A DNA stretch of 64,000 nt, from contig NW_006281101.1 of NCBI RefSeq assembly GCF_000203795.2, positions 161,578 to 225,577 on the forward strand, written 5' to 3'. Source of the stretch: Batrachochytrium dendrobatidis JAM81. Taxonomy: Eukaryota > Chytridiomycota > Chytridiomycetes > Rhizophydiales. Under the pieces are notes generated by a model that did no database searches, was not told the origin of the DNA, and saw only the letters and a program-made list of their open reading frames with translations. Positions within the stretch are counted from its first letter, which is position 1. Each line of letters begins with the position of its first letter. A program made the translations under genes and the position numbers. Below are positions 1 to 12,600 of this stretch, one piece after another.

Positions 1-546
1 TGGGTTAGATTGCTGCTACAGTTGGATTGCGAGTCGCCAGAATTTAAAATACAGTCCACTCTCCAAAATACAGTCCAGTATCTAAAACACGTCACAGGCC
101 TTAAATATTGTCAACTAATGAACAAATTATACTTTTTACAGCCATGCATTCATGTAGAATAAGCCACCAAAGTTAAAATATATGATAAACAATCTCATGT
201 TTGATGAGTGCCAATCTTGCTGGTCTTTAACTAGTCTTTGTCTAGTTTTTGTATAGAAATACAGCAAATGCTCACATTTCTATTCCAATACATTCCATAT
301 TCTTGTCATCTTTTCAACCTCCAACTCAAACACCAAATGACCATTATGGAATCAACATTCATTCCTGAAATTCTTTTTTGAACTAGATCGCAAGGTATCT
401 GATATTAAGGATACAATACAGCTTCAATAAAATCATCAATTCTCAACAACCATTTAGCCATTGTTTATTCCGGAGCAACATACAGCAATACAAGATAAAT
501 ACATAAAAGGTTTTATTTTACGTGGATACGGCAGTAAAAAGTAAGT
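1..546. other. Intergenic flank, no gene seen
   Basis: No open frame with recognisable protein is seen in this AT-rich stretch. Its right end, about 461-526, belongs to a dispersed repeat that recurs at 30027-30097. The two copies share an exact 16-base core at 509-524 and 30080-30095. Confidence 0.6.
461..526 (+). repeat. Dispersed repeat family R3, copy 1
   Basis: This lies just downstream of the GGCT-like gene and shares a 16-base identical core (509-524) with the copy at 30027-30097, plus flanking partial matches. It probably overlaps the 3' untranslated region of the gene. Confidence 0.55.
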
Positions 547-1449
547 TTATTTATCAGTGATAGCGGGACGCAGTCTAGAAGCATATTGATACGGTAGCAA
601 ACTTTCAAGCAACCAATCGACAATAATACGAGTTTCGTCTACCAATACCTCACCAATTTCTCGTCTTTGAACATACTTTTTTAATGCGTCTGAAGCAAAC
701 CGATCGTCTAGCCAAGTACCTTCCCATCCATCAGTAGAAGCAACAAACTGTTGAGCAAAATGAATTCCAAATTCAAGACATCCAGAAATCATACAGTCAA
801 TGTAGGATTGCGGAATGGGGCAATGAATGCAAGGTGTATGCGTTTTCGCAGTGCTGATGTGACCAGTTGGGTCTTCATAAAGCCAGATAACAACACGTTG
901 CCCATAAAGGGTTGGAGAGATGAGTTGCTGTTTATGCGATTCAGAGTAGAACTCGATATCGTCAAGTGAAATGATGGAGCGAACATAGTCTTTTTCACGA
1001 TCGTCTAAAAGTGCGAGGTCATTGACAGGATGATTGATGGGGATTAAAACACCATTGGTTTTAACGGATGGATCAGAGCAGCGTTTGACGGCTACAGCGG
1101 TATAATGACGGCGAGAGCAGCGGTAGCTCCAACTTCGTCGCAAACCCTTGACTGATACAGGAAATGCAACGGTGGGCTCAGAGAATGTGCGAAGGCGAGA
1201 TTTATGATTAATTAATGAGCCATATCCAAAAACGTAGTGTCGAGAAGTATCATTTGGATCGATTTTTGGCTTGAGTTTGTTTATCAATCCAGAATCAGGC
1301 TCAAATGGCTCAGGACTAAGAGTATTTCGGCAAGAATAGCTTGATTGCTGAGTTGCTTTTAAATGCGGCTGGAGTCTTGTTCGGGATATGGTCGATGCGT
1401 TGGAGAGAGCTGATAGATTGCGATGTATACCTGCCATGTTTAAAGCCAT
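547..1449 (-). CDS. Gamma-glutamylcyclotransferase-like (GGCT/AIG2-fold) protein
   Basis: This is a single-exon 300-residue protein. After a Ser/Arg-rich N-terminus of about 60 residues comes the motif VFGYGSL (about residues 73-79), the hallmark of the GGCT/ChaC/AIG2-like fold. It is followed by the stretch LDDREKDYVR, in which Glu is the expected catalytic acid. Family members act on gamma-glutamyl peptides or on glutathione, releasing 5-oxoproline; which substrate applies here cannot be told. The leader is rich in Ser, Thr and Arg with almost no acidic residues, so it may be a mitochondrial targeting sequence (inference). Start: the ATG at 1449 is the first of two in-frame ATGs; the second lies four codons on. 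Confidence 0.72.
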   Translation of the reverse strand: MALNMAGIHRNLSALSNASTISRTRLQPHLKATQQSSYSCRNTLSPEPFEPDSGLINKLKPKIDPNDTSRHYVFGYGSLINHKSRLRTFSEPTVAFPVSVKGLRRSWSYRCSRRHYTAVAVKRCSDPSVKTNGVLIPINHPVNDLALLDDREKDYVRSIISLDDIEFYSESHKQQLISPTLYGQRVVIWLYEDPTGHISTAKTHTPCIHCPIPQSYIDCMISGCLEFGIHFAQQFVASTDGWEGTWLDDRFASDALKKYVQRREIGEVLVDETRIIVDWLLESLLPYQYASRLRPAITDK

Positions 1450-2291
1450 GGAAACTGTAGGTGAAAAGGAAGATTAGAGAGTAAAGGTAATGTCCAAAAG
1501 TCCTATTGGGAAAGTAACGAGTTATGGGGAAACATCCACGAGATAAATGAACGAGTCGGTGACCAAGCCACTAGGGCAGTTGTAAGGGAGATAAGCGGCT
1601 GTAATAAGCCAGGGAGCGACCCGAAATATCAGCAGACATTAACCAACAAGCTAGTCAAAAAGGGTTTGTCACAATGGTGTGCTCGATGATGCAATATTCG
1701 TGCTTTTTTGCACTTGGTGATGGGGTTTTGTTTGTTTGATGGCTCAATCAATGTCCTTGCGACCATTGTAGTTGAATAGCCTTGCATAAGACTTGCAAGT
1801 TTACTGTCAAATGCCATCCTACAGCACTTGACAATATGATGCAGGATTGCTTGTAATGACAATAGGTTGTTTGAAGCATTCTGTATTGTTCACAAGTATG
1901 CCGCAACCGTGACAGTTCTGCGGCCATAACTGTTAGGGTCGCTATGCAAGCATTTGTCATAACTTCACCCATTTAGATCGCCCCTTTGAGATAGCTTCGA
2001 GTACCCCAACAGGATCTACACGACTATAAGCTCATCTGGTAAAAGCATAGCCAGTCTTGTCTGATTTATGCATCCTTTTCTACACAGCCGTCTACAGTTA
2101 TATAGCCGATTGCAGCCGTATTCACATATAGTGAAGCTTTATCTTGCAGACAGTATTTACCAAGCAAGATACCACGCTTTGTTTTGGATGGCTAAACCAA
2201 CTTGGATTGACTCACAGTATACTTTGAAATACAACTAAAATAAATGGTTATAAACATGATTTTATATCAACAGTATGCATCTAGAATCTTT
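1450..2291. other. Intergenic, no gene supported
   Basis: Between the start of the GGCT-like gene and the stop of MFAP1 only short frames of 60-77 codons occur, without recognisable domains or good splice continuity. I see no gene here. The left part should hold the promoter of the GGCT-like gene and the right part the 3' end of MFAP1. Confidence 0.55.
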
Positions 2292-3954
2292 TTATTCGCC
2301 TGCTCGTCTTTTTTTTGTTGGCTTTTCAAATACACTCTTCATTCCACCAAGTCTATTCGTCATCTTCTTATTAACATCCGACTTTTTACTCCAAGCCGAA
2401 TCAACATTTGTCGTGTCTTGATCCAGTAGATGCGTGTATTTGGTTTGGCCTGCCCGACCAAAGTTTTTGACTTGCATTACGGCAGGCAGAGCTGATTTAT
2501 CAAACCGATCCTCCAGCGTAGGTGCATCTCCATCTGTTTTTTTCAGAGCATCGCCAATCCGCCCATCATCGACATAAAACGCTCCTTTGTGGTAATACTT
2601 TTGCATGAATGCGTGCTTCACCTTTTCCTTTTCACCTAGACCAAGTGATCTGTTTTCAGCTGCAATCTCTGCATCCGTCATATTTCTCCTTCGCTCAATA
2701 TCACGCATTTCGGCATCGCGCTGATCTCGTTCTTCCCGATACTGCTTTATACGATGCAGCTCACGAAGCTTCCATGCTTCATATTCTGCTACTTCGTCCA
2801 GTCCATCCGTATCATCTATATCCAAAATCTGTGTCTCTGCTTGTGCTGTAGTCGATCATATTCAAAACATGCAAGGTGAGTTGACACCTTATAACGAGCT
2901 TGCAAATAGAGTAAAACTAGCCGTTACCTTCAACCAATTCCTTTTGCAAGAGCTCATCTACTAGATTTTGAGATTCTTTTTTCCGCTCCTTTAGTTTCTC
3001 TATCCGTTCCTTTTCTGCGTCTTCTTGCTCTTGAATCAGCCGATCTCGCTCCAAGACAGTCTCACGATGCTTTCTATAAACATAATATATCCAACGTACT
3101 CAGTATGTTGTATAGATGTAGGTTGGGTGGAAAACGCTTACTTTGGAACGAATATGGGCTTGAGCATAGGCCGCAACGAGTAGCCTGCCTCATCCTCCTC
3201 CTCATCACTTTCATCTTCATCCTCCTCCTCACTATCTTGATCTGTTTCGTTTTGATCTCCGCTTAGATCGTCGTCATCTTGAACTCTTTTTTTTTCTAAT
3301 GTCTATCCACCGCAACAGTGAGTGGAATGAATAGACGTGTTGGAATGAATCTTAATCGTGTCAACAAGATTACCTTGCGGTTTTCAGCAAATGCAGCACT
3401 GGCTTCTTCTCGTGTACGATGTAATAGCGCTTGCTCACGAATCCGTTCTCTCCGTTTCAATGCATTCTCGTCTTCAACATCGCTTGCATCGGCTTCTCCT
3501 ACAGACAATATGGGTTAAATTTTATATACGATGTGGGGTTCAGGTGAGATAGTATGTGATTTTGATTACCATCATTCCCTTGGGTTTCTAGTGTGGTTGT
3601 AGAAACTCGGATTTGAACACTATCGGAATCTGTTCGTGATAGACTGGGTGCTTCATCACGCTGACTACGCTGAGAAAGTCGGTTTAGTCGTCGATCTTTT
3701 GATATTAAAGTGTGGGATATACTTGTTGCAGGAGTAGAGGAAACCATTCGTTGGTTAACGGCTTCTGTAATGTCTTCATCTTCGTTGTCATCAGATGGAT
3801 CCAGTGGTGTAGGGTGTTCAGTGTCGGATGGGTTGGAATCACTTGATTCAAGTGGGTCGTCTGCTATAGGTGCTTTTCCTGGCCAATATCGCACTGTTTT
3901 GGGTTTGACAGGTTTGGTGGGTGCTCCTGTCGGCTGTCTTGTTCTGGCATTCAT
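2292..3954 (-). CDS. MFAP1: MFAP1-family spliceosomal B-complex protein (5 exons)
   Basis: Five exons join in phase: 3954-3570, 3498-3374, 3302-3142, 3073-2928 and 2845-2292, giving about 456 residues. The last exon carries the strongly conserved MFAP1 C-terminus: YEAWKLRELHRIK, QKYYHKGAF, APTLEDRFDKSALP, VMQVKNFGRAGQTKYTHL and LDQDTTNVDSAW. Exon 3 encodes a long Glu/Asp run ending in RPMLKPIFVPK, the family's central motif. Exon 1 starts with a basic stretch containing VRYWPGKAP, like the human N-terminus. In other eukaryotes MFAP1 belongs to the pre-mRNA splicing machinery and is nuclear, despite its name. Length is close to the human protein (about 440). All four introns are GT-AG and 71-82 bp. 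Confidence 0.93.
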
Positions 3955-4208
3955 ATTTCAATCCATTTGGTAAACTAATAAAATGATTCTTCATCCACCA
4001 CACCCATCTCACGTGATGCAAACGCTCACATTACAACTCAATCTAGACAGCTAATGCAAAACAACCGACTATTATTCATTTTGTAAAATGGGAATGTGCT
4101 GAGAAATTAAGGTGTAGTAAAAATAACCACCTCAAGCGAGGCAGAGTGAAGTCAGCGTGGGTAAACCATAGCCATGTGTGTTGAAAAAGAAGGAATGAAT
4201 AGTTGTCC

Positions 4209-7200
4209 TTATGCAGCACGAGCAGCACAACCATATGTAAAGATATTGGAGTGCAAAACAGAGTTGGCAACAAGCTGAACGAGCCGTTCAGATGCATCTT
4301 GATCACCCCAACTAGCTGCCTTTTCATACCACTCGATCGATTTAGCAATATCAGAAATGCAACCTAAACCCTCTTCATAGTATCTTGCAACAATGCCCAT
4401 GGCACTAACTGATCCCTGATCGGCAGCTTTTTCGTACCAAGCAAGTGCTTGAACCAAATTAGCAGTGCAGCCACGTCCAACTGCCAGCATATCTGCCAGC
4501 CGTGTCTGTGCGCGTACATGGTTTTGGTCAGCAGCAAGTCGAAGCAGTCGAACAGCTTCGGTGTCATTTTGAGGTACACCATTACCATCCGAGTACAAAA
4601 TAGCCAAGTTGGTTAGTGCCCAAACATTATTTTGCTCAGCACTCTGAGTATACCAAAACACAGCTCTTTCGATATTTGCCGCAGTACCAATTCCATCCTC
4701 GTACAAATGTCCCAGTGTGTTTTGCGCTAGCGCATTGTTGCCTTCAGCACTGAGCTGAATCCACTTGAATGCTTCCTTTTCATCTACCTTGGCACCAATG
4801 CCACTTCTATAACAACATCCAAGTGAGAGCTGAGCTGGACCGTGCCCAAGTTTTGCCGCTTCGTGATACAGTGTGAGTGCCATACTTTCATCGATATCAA
4901 CACCAATACCATATTGGTAGCAGTATCCAAGAGAATGCATGGCATACGAGTTTCCAGAACTGGCTGATCGCTGATACCACTGAACAGCAAGCGCTTCATT
5001 CTGCTCAACACCAATGCCGTATTGGTAAGCGTGTCCTAGATTGTGTTGTGCGCGGGAATGTCCCTGAACAGCCGCCTTGTGATACCAATAGGATCCAAGT
5101 ATTTCGTTGCGATCAGTGCCAATCCCATTTTGTAAACAAAAACCAAGATTGCACTGAGCCCATGGGTATCCTTGTTCTGCAGATAGCTTGTACCATTTGA
5201 CAGCGTCAGCATCGCTGCGTTCAACACCGTGTCCTTCCTCGTGCATGTATCCAAGACTGTTTTGAGCATAACAGTTGCCACACTCGGCAGACTTGCGATA
5301 CCAGTGGATAGCAAGTGTAAGATCCTTGGCAACCCCAACACCTTCTTCATAGCAATGGGCTACGTTGTACATGGATACAGACTCACCGAGAGTGGCTGCA
5401 CGAAGATAGTATTGGAATGCAACCTCGAGATTTTTTGGCACCCCGTATCCTTCACCATAACAAAATCCAAGAATACCAAGTCCTCGGGGATGATTAAAGA
5501 CGGCTGATCGTTTATAGTAGTACACTGCCTTTTCGGCACACTTGGGGACACCAATACCATCATGGTAGCATACTCCAAGCGCATAGTTTCCGGATGGATG
5601 ATTATCAATATCGGCAGCCTTTACGAGCCAATCAATTGCATGGCTGCCTTGCTCCTGAACTCGTGTAACCCATGCCTCAGATTCGACTCGGTCCATACGG
5701 ATTCCAGGACGACCATAACGACGAAGAAATGAAAGTCGTGCAGCAGCTAAACATGACAAACAATCAGCATACAAAGACAAATGCCAACAAGTCTATAAAC
5801 CATAAATGTTACCTAAACCACTGCCTTTTTCAGCAGCTAGCAAGTAAAAGGCATCGCATTCTTTAAAATCCTGAGGAACCCCAAGACCGAATTCGTAGCA
5901 AAATCCAAGAGCAGCCTGTGAACGGGATGAATGTTCCAAGTGGTGTTGTGTGGGAATAGGCATGAAATATAGTCAATGCCAGATACGAATAGAATACGAG
6001 CGTGAGTGATCCGTGGATTAGAGTAGAGGTAATAGTAGGATGGTAATTGAAAATAAACGAATTCCCATAAAATCAAAAAGTAGGTTAGTATCTCTTACAT
6101 ATATATGCAGGTTGGGTTAGGGTGATCTGTGTATTGCAGCAAGTGTACAACGTGCGTCTGTGTGCTGTGTTTGTTAAAGTGTGTGGTGTAGTTTTTGTAG
6201 GTACATTTGTGCGTGATAGTAAATGAAAGGGATGGCAATTAAAAATAAAAATAAACACTGGGTTGATGGCACAACTCAATCACAAGTAAAATCACTGAAA
6301 ACTAGAGATGGCCAGAATACAGCGCGAAGAGACTGTATTGCAAGAGGCACGAAGTTTGCACATGACTATAGTAGGTAGCTAAAAAAATCCCATTCCATCA
6401 ATGAAAACATCCCAAAACAAGCGGCCCGGCTAGGGGTTAGGGTGGTGGAGCAGTGATTGAGGGCACTTGTTTGGTGCTCCACCCATACTTGTAAATTTTT
6501 ACAATTATTGTGGCTCACATGAAAATGGTATATCGTCCCTACACGCACATTCCAGCCTTGAAATTTAATGAGTTCCACACACTGGGTTAAATGCAGTGCC
6601 GTCAATACATGTACATATGTAGACTGCTTAACAGGATCGACTACTGCTAAACCACACATGTCATAAACAGTTGCTTATTATCAGTTCTAGAATAAAGCAA
6701 CTGTTACGACTTTATGATATTGCCATGTTAGAGTGAAATAAAGGCTGGCATGGTTTGAAACCTTGTTTTGAGAAATCAGGTAGATGGCCCGTACCATAAG
6801 TGTGGGGTTTCACACGAAAATTAAGGATGTGCACATCAGTGCCAGTAACGTGGCTTCCTGTAACTATAGGTGATTAGGGGAGCAGTAAATCCCTACTGCT
6901 GTATTCACGTAAAATGGAGCACTGAATAAGGGTGTTTGTAGAGTCAACAAAGAGTCACGTGAAATAATGAGTGCCCGTTTTCACTAAATTTACTAGGCAG
7001 CATTGTGCACTCATCAAAGTTGAGTGGTCTCTTGGTGATCGGCATGGAAACAACCGTTGCAATTCTGGTATATCCAATCTTTGCTCTCCTTAGTACCAAG
7101 TATAAACGCATTTGCGAGATTTTAGGATAAAACAAAATAGAATTGGTAGAGTCGAGGACAATCACTGGATAATCTGGCATTGCACAATGTATGGCTATGC

Positions 7201-7871
7201 CAAGTATGAAACAAGAGCAGGCTCAAAGCCACGATATGATGGACATTGGATTGCAAGAATTGAGAATATCTATTGGACAAGTCAATGTGCAGTAGAAAAT
7301 CACAAGGATTCAACCATTGCTTATCCAAACTAAAGGCAATCGCTGCAAGATGAGTGCAAGTGTTACATTTTACATGGATAGATTTAAATTATGTTGTGCC
7401 TCTAATGTCAATTCACTGATGACAAAAAGGCGACAGGAATGAAATTGAAAGAAATCAATGTCCTGGACTTTGAACAGCTTGTATCTTCATACACTTGACA
7501 CACAGGTCACTTTACACATGAATAAAAATACACACATAATACACTAGACTTACCATGGCATCTGAGCTTCCTTCCGGATTGCAAGCAGCCAATTTATAGT
7601 ATTGAACAGCCTTTGCTTCGTTGATGGAAACCCCGTCACGACCAAATAGAAAACTATTACCCAGCGTAAACCAGTCCGGTTCAACAGTTCGCGCAGGATG
7701 GCTTTGCTGGAGCGATTGAATAAAAGGTGGATCATCAATTCCAGAAACACCTAAAGTGATTCCAACTGCTGGGTTCATCCCTATACCAGCTCCAGACTGA
7801 GGTTGACTAGCTTCGCATAAGACATCACCATGAGTGCTGCTTCTGCGCTCTCGTCGTCCGCCCACCATCAT
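4209..7871 (-). CDS. Sel1-repeat (SLR) protein, about 14 repeats, 3 exons with one very long intron
   Basis: Exons 7871-7554, 5915-5813 and 5746-4209 join in phase to give about 652 residues. The body is a chain of about 14 Sel1-like repeats of roughly 36 residues, each of the type LGxxYxxGxGVxxDxxxAxxWYxxAA. Twelve complete repeats are in exon 3, one is in exon 2 (ALGFCYEFGLGVPQD) and one partial repeat is in exon 1. Sel1 repeats form alpha-solenoids that act as adaptors, for example in ERAD (Hrd3/SEL1L) and in chitin synthase activation (Chs4/Skt5). No signal peptide or membrane span is seen, so a soluble Chs4-like or other scaffold is more likely than Hrd3. The 1638-bp intron between exons 1 and 2 is about twenty times the usual size here, but the repeat runs on perfectly across it. 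The N-terminal 60 residues are low-complexity. Confidence 0.85.
5916..7553 (-). other. Long intron of the Sel1-repeat gene, carrying repeat relics
   Basis: The donor GTAAGT lies just after the ATG codon at 7556-7554 and the acceptor CACAG just before 5915. The interval holds no convincing protein. It contains two relics of a dispersed repeat: an inverted 16-base match at 6466-6481 and a longer degenerate copy at about 6866-7030, both related to 61617-61800. Growth of the intron by insertion is the simplest reading. Confidence 0.65.
6866..7030 (+). repeat. Dispersed repeat family R2, copy in the Sel1-gene intron
   Basis: This stretch aligns by eye with 61617-61800 over about 150 bp at perhaps two-thirds identity. 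Shared blocks include ATGGAGCAC and a conserved GGC-ACATTGTG segment near the right end. A 17-base string at 6902-6918 recurs exactly at 29398-29414. No open frame or terminal repeat is evident. Confidence 0.55.
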
Positions 7872-8753
7872 TTAAATACAAAACAAATTTGAATATAAAG
7901 AATCGAGTTGCTTAATAGGCCAAGTTGATTGTCGCTAATGAGTGTAGGATATTACGCAAAATAGAATCCAGAACCTCAAATAAAGTTTAATAAGCACAAC
8001 TGTTGTTCGAGTTGCGATTGAAACAGACGTATATGCAGTGTAGGTGGATTGAAGCCAGTAGTACAAATCAAGTGGTTGGCTTGTTCAAGTAATACGATGG
8101 TGATTGCAGTTGAATGTGCAATTGGCAAATAGATTGCCCTAGCAAATAGTACTAAAAGTATAGAATTGAATAACTATAAACGGAGAATGTTTCGATATTT
8201 ACGGGCGAGCATACGGGTCAGTAAACCTTTAGCCTAATGCAACGAAATGCAAACGCCCATCCACGTGATTAGGGGCTGCTCAGGTATATTTCTCACTGTT
8301 GTATCACAGCGAGACAAAAGGTTTGCCAATTACTCCAATCACAGCCTAAATTGCATTGATCTAGAGTGTATTAATGAGCATGTTTCAGAATTAACAGCAC
8401 ATAAACTGCTCATAAATCTGCTTGGTTTAAAATCCATCAACTACAATCCCAAAAACTGGTCAAAAAACAACCTCGACATAGCAATGTCAAGGACCAATAA
8501 GGCTGCAGTTGCCATGTCAACGAATTAAGGATGGTTTCGATTAGGGAAAAAGTTGAGCCTGGAATAGTTAATAATGCTGGTAATTAAGGGTGACATCAAG
8601 GTTTTTCTTGGAGGAATTCTGCATTACAGCCATATTCATGCAAAGTGGACCACTTGTATACTCATTTTGCCCCGGATGCCTTTGCTTTGGAACAATGGTT
8701 AAATATTTGTTGGCCTTTCTATTGGAGATTGACTTGGATAAACATTCTCAATT

Positions 8754-8857
8754 CCTCAACAAACAATGTCTATATAATGCATGCACAATCAAATTATAGT
8801 CGATTCGAAATTATCCACATTTGGTATAATCATGCATTGTACGATCATCAGACTCGT
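8754..8857 (+). repeat. Dispersed repeat family R1, copy 1
   Basis: This aligns with 23570-23674 (inside RPC2 intron 1) and 52830-52920. The common features are an AATCAAACTATAGT-like block, then about 30 variable bases, then TAATCATGCATTGTACGATCA-like sequence. Copies 1 and 3 share 13 exact bases at 8835-8847 and 52907-52919. Confidence 0.6.
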
Positions 8858-9179
8858 CCAGATAGTGTCAATGAAACTGTACAAACTCTATTTTGTTGTA
8901 TCTCAATCTCAATACGGTTGCATTCCAGTTCAAAAAAGCATCTGTAATTGTCTTTATACCAATCTTCAGGGAAAGGCCAGTCAGTTTTGCTAGAGGATAT
9001 AATTATCCATAAGACTGACTGTTTATGTATCTTGGTACTCTTATTTAATGCTTGACTTTGCATAAACACGATTGTAATATTGATTTGTCCTGTGGTTTTC
9101 TAATCCTGGCATTGGCTATATACAAAACCCCATTTTCATCATGTTTCAAAACTATTGATAGCATCAAATAAGTAATAGA

Positions 9180-9238
9180 TTGTTCATCAAACTGGCCGTG
9201 GCATACGTGACACGATAGATGCTCATCATTCAAATCAG
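9180..9238 (+). repeat. Dispersed repeat family R4, copy 1
   Basis: This matches 14769-14829 closely. The first 16 bases (9180-9195 and 14769-14784) are identical, followed by interspersed matches including GACACGAT and TTCAAATCA. Confidence 0.6.
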
Positions 9239-9640
9239 TAGATGAGCAACTACTAATACTTGTAAAACAACAACATCATCAAACCCGATCATACAAAAAT
9301 GTGGTTGAATGAATCCTATGCAAGTATCTCCAAATACACGATACATGTCGAGGATGATGGTTGTTGACAATTTTCTATTCATTTCTTCATTATTATCCCT
9401 TGTCGATCATTGTAAACTATCACCTGGCTATTCTACCATCAAGTCGGCAATAAAAATCTCGCGACTTATTTCTGCACCCATTCTTACAACTACATTTAAT
9501 CGGTCTCAATTTGATATTTATAAATCCTAGAATTGGTCATTGTTTGCAGCACCAAATAATTTGCAATCCAGTAATATGCCAAAGCCGTTTGATTTGAATC
9601 GGCGCAGACTTTTTTTGACACCAAAGTCTGAGATTATGTT

Positions 9641-12600
9641 TTAATACATTCGTGGGGTTTGAATACACTCAACAAGCCTAAACTCGCTATCCATTAGCAA
9701 CGCAAATAACCTTGCATAAATGCCTTTTCCTTTGAGCAATGCACTTGACTGGCTATATGGTGTATGCTTGGGAAGTTTAACCGACTGAAGAATGAATTCT
9801 CTTGCATAAGGAAACGGAAACGATCCATTTTCATCTTGAAATGATTGAATATTAGAATAAAAATTGTATCCATTGTTCAATAACAAGTTGTCTTACCATT
9901 GCCAAATAGTTTGAAAACACTATCGCGTTCATGACCAACAACAGCAGCTTGTTGGCTTTGAACTAATCTGTTTACAAGCTCATATTGTCCGGGCAGCTAA
10001 ATATACGTCATTGAAAATATGCAAGAACAAGTTAGTATCGACGTGTTTTGCAAACCATTAGACATTAAGCAGTACCTTGCAGAGCAATGAAACGCATTGA
10101 TATATGTACACTTCAGTTTGACGGATTTCGGAAATAATCTCATTCAACGAGTCGCATGCATCGGGTCTAAGTAATGTCAAACAAGCACGTAAGTTTGAAT
10201 CACAAATAGCTTGTTTCAAGCATCCTTGACCAAAAATAGTTACCCAATATCACACCATCTTATTGTAGCAATCTGTTGGCCAATTTTATCCACAGATTGA
10301 CAAATAAATGGGATAGCCGAAGCTATAGGATGCTTAGACAAAGAATCGTACACAATCAAAAAAAATGTAGGCATCAATCTAGTCACAACACAGATAATTT
10401 TGTTTAGACATCACTGTTATAAAGATAATACTAGGCACTTTATCACTAGATCTAAACTGTTTTGCCATGAAAACTCACTCGGACAAAATCTGATATAGAG
10501 ACATGCTTTCGAGGTAATGTAAAGCCTTGGCAGATTCCTTTTCAAAATCAAACAGTGCCTTTTGTTGAGATGCCGGAACTCGCCTGGCTCTCTAATCAAT
10601 ACCACAAATGCAATAATTGTATGACGATTTAGTATCAGAATCAGAATGTGTCAAAATATGTACACGTACTTCCCAACATTCTCGCCACAGATTGCCAGAA
10701 TCCGTCATACGTCCACTAAGCCTGCCAATCTCCCCAACTTCCTCAATCCAGTCACGCGGAGAATGCCATCTTACAAAATCTTCCAGCATGGCCCCAGGAT
10801 TGGCTGCCTTGAATGCCTCCATATCAGAAACAAGCTGAGCACACTGCATACGCGCTCGAAGTTTAGCTGCATCTGCGCTCGTTCCAAGACTTTCAAGAAT
10901 CTGCTCTTGCTCACGCACCATATCTTCTGTCATGTATCCGGATTCCTGACCATTGGTGGCATAAAATAGTTGTTTCAGTATACAGTGTTGCTAACCCATC
11001 AATTCGGCGCACATATAAAAATAATACACACAGTACCTGTGTTTGAGGTTCCCACATGGGTTGTCCATTTGCAATCAGCAACATTCCTTCAAGCAATGCA
11101 AGCTCTCCTTTGCGTTCGTCATCGTCAATGGTTTCAATATCACTGGCATGTTTTATGGAGACATTAGCATCGCGTGTAGTATCCAAAATAGCATCAGCAT
11201 AAGACGGCAGGGAAGTAGAAAGAGTATTGGGCAATACACCATTGCCTTGATTTCGCTGTTGGAAAACTCGCATGTCCTTGACTTCAACAAAAGATCCAGC
11301 AAGCTCATTGGATACCGCTGAAACTTGACCTATGTTCAAATCAGCCATGAATGAATTCGTATCGTCTGCACCCGATTCTGTCAGTACGCGTGTGGGTCGC
11401 TGCAACGTCACTGCAGTTTTCCCATCCACCCATCCTTCCATTGGCTCAAACATTAAATCAGGTTCGGTGGATGCACCGTTGAACATATTGCGAGGCTCAA
11501 CAGGAGAAGGTATATTTGATTGGAGTAGGGTATCTTGTGGATGCGTTGAAATGGATGCCTGTTCATGAACAGAAAATCGATCCCAGCTTCTATCACTTGT
11601 CCATGATGTACCTTCAAAATTAGTCAAAACTGTTTGCATACTCGTATTAAGCGTATCCATATATGACGAATGACCCGGTTTAATCATCATATGGGTTTCA
11701 CGACTGCCTATACGAGATGAACCGTAACTACTAGGTGGACGATGCCCAACCGATCTACGCGCGAGTGAGTCCATCTCACTGCAGTAACTGCTATTACTAC
11801 TACCCTGTGCATCTGTCCTGCGCGTATTCAAAGACATTTTTGAAGAAAAATCATTGTGCACATCATTCTGTGGTCCAATCAGTTTAGCTTCAGTCGGTAA
11901 GGCAGTGGAAGGTAAAGAATTACCCCACTTGTTGATGTATTGCTCTCTGCCTTCATTGTTTGTGTGAGCCATGACTGTTGACAGTGTGTTGGATGTCTGT
12001 GGAGCAGTAGACTCGATAGATTCAAAAACTACATTTTCGTTCACAACTGGCGTCTTGGACGCTACAGATGGTTGGGTATCTTGCTTATTGCCATGTGCCA
12101 CGTAATTGGATTCAAAACCAACATTTCCTTTTCCAGCCATCATGTCTGCAGCAGGCATTGCCTGACTAGAATGAATGTGACTATGTGATGACTTGGAAAT
12201 AACTTTGGAAATAGTATCAACAGAATCACCCACTGTTGCCATTGCCATATCTGTCAATGTTCCAAAAAGTCGTGTGGGTATAAATTGCTGAGCAATTGTT
12301 GATTTTAAACTACCTGTGTTGACTTTTATAGAACCAGCGTCCAGTTTATCTTCCGCCTTGTTTTTGTGCGTTTCTTTTTGCAAAGCAATGGTTTCAGCAG
12401 ATGGGTACATACCCGTCTTTCGAAACATACAACAGTTTAGCATGGCGAGTTTTTGATGCATCAGTGTATAACGCATATCCACATCTACTTTCTTTCCGCT
12501 AGTTTGTCCATTATCATCAGCCACACAAATATCGACTCCAGGAATGAATGCATTTAAATCCCATAGCTGCGACAGCTCATTGATAAATTCTTCCCACACC

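Larger units (their letters stand above)
7872..9640. other. Intergenic with two repeat relics
   Basis: This is 1.8 kb between the start of the Sel1-repeat gene and the end of RAB3GAP1. Short frames, including a 93-codon one at 8247-8528, resemble no known protein and are probably chance. A copy of dispersed repeat R1 lies at 8754-8857 and a copy of R4 at 9180-9238. Confidence 0.55.

Noticed and set aside
7112..7333. Possible protein in the long Sel1-gene intron
   Set aside because: Overlapping frames on both strands of similar length, no motif, and the interval contains repeat relics.
8247..8528. 93-codon plus-strand frame between the Sel1-repeat and RAB3GAP1 genes
   Set aside because: No signal, domain, coiled coil or splice partner. 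Its composition matches the surrounding intergenic DNA.
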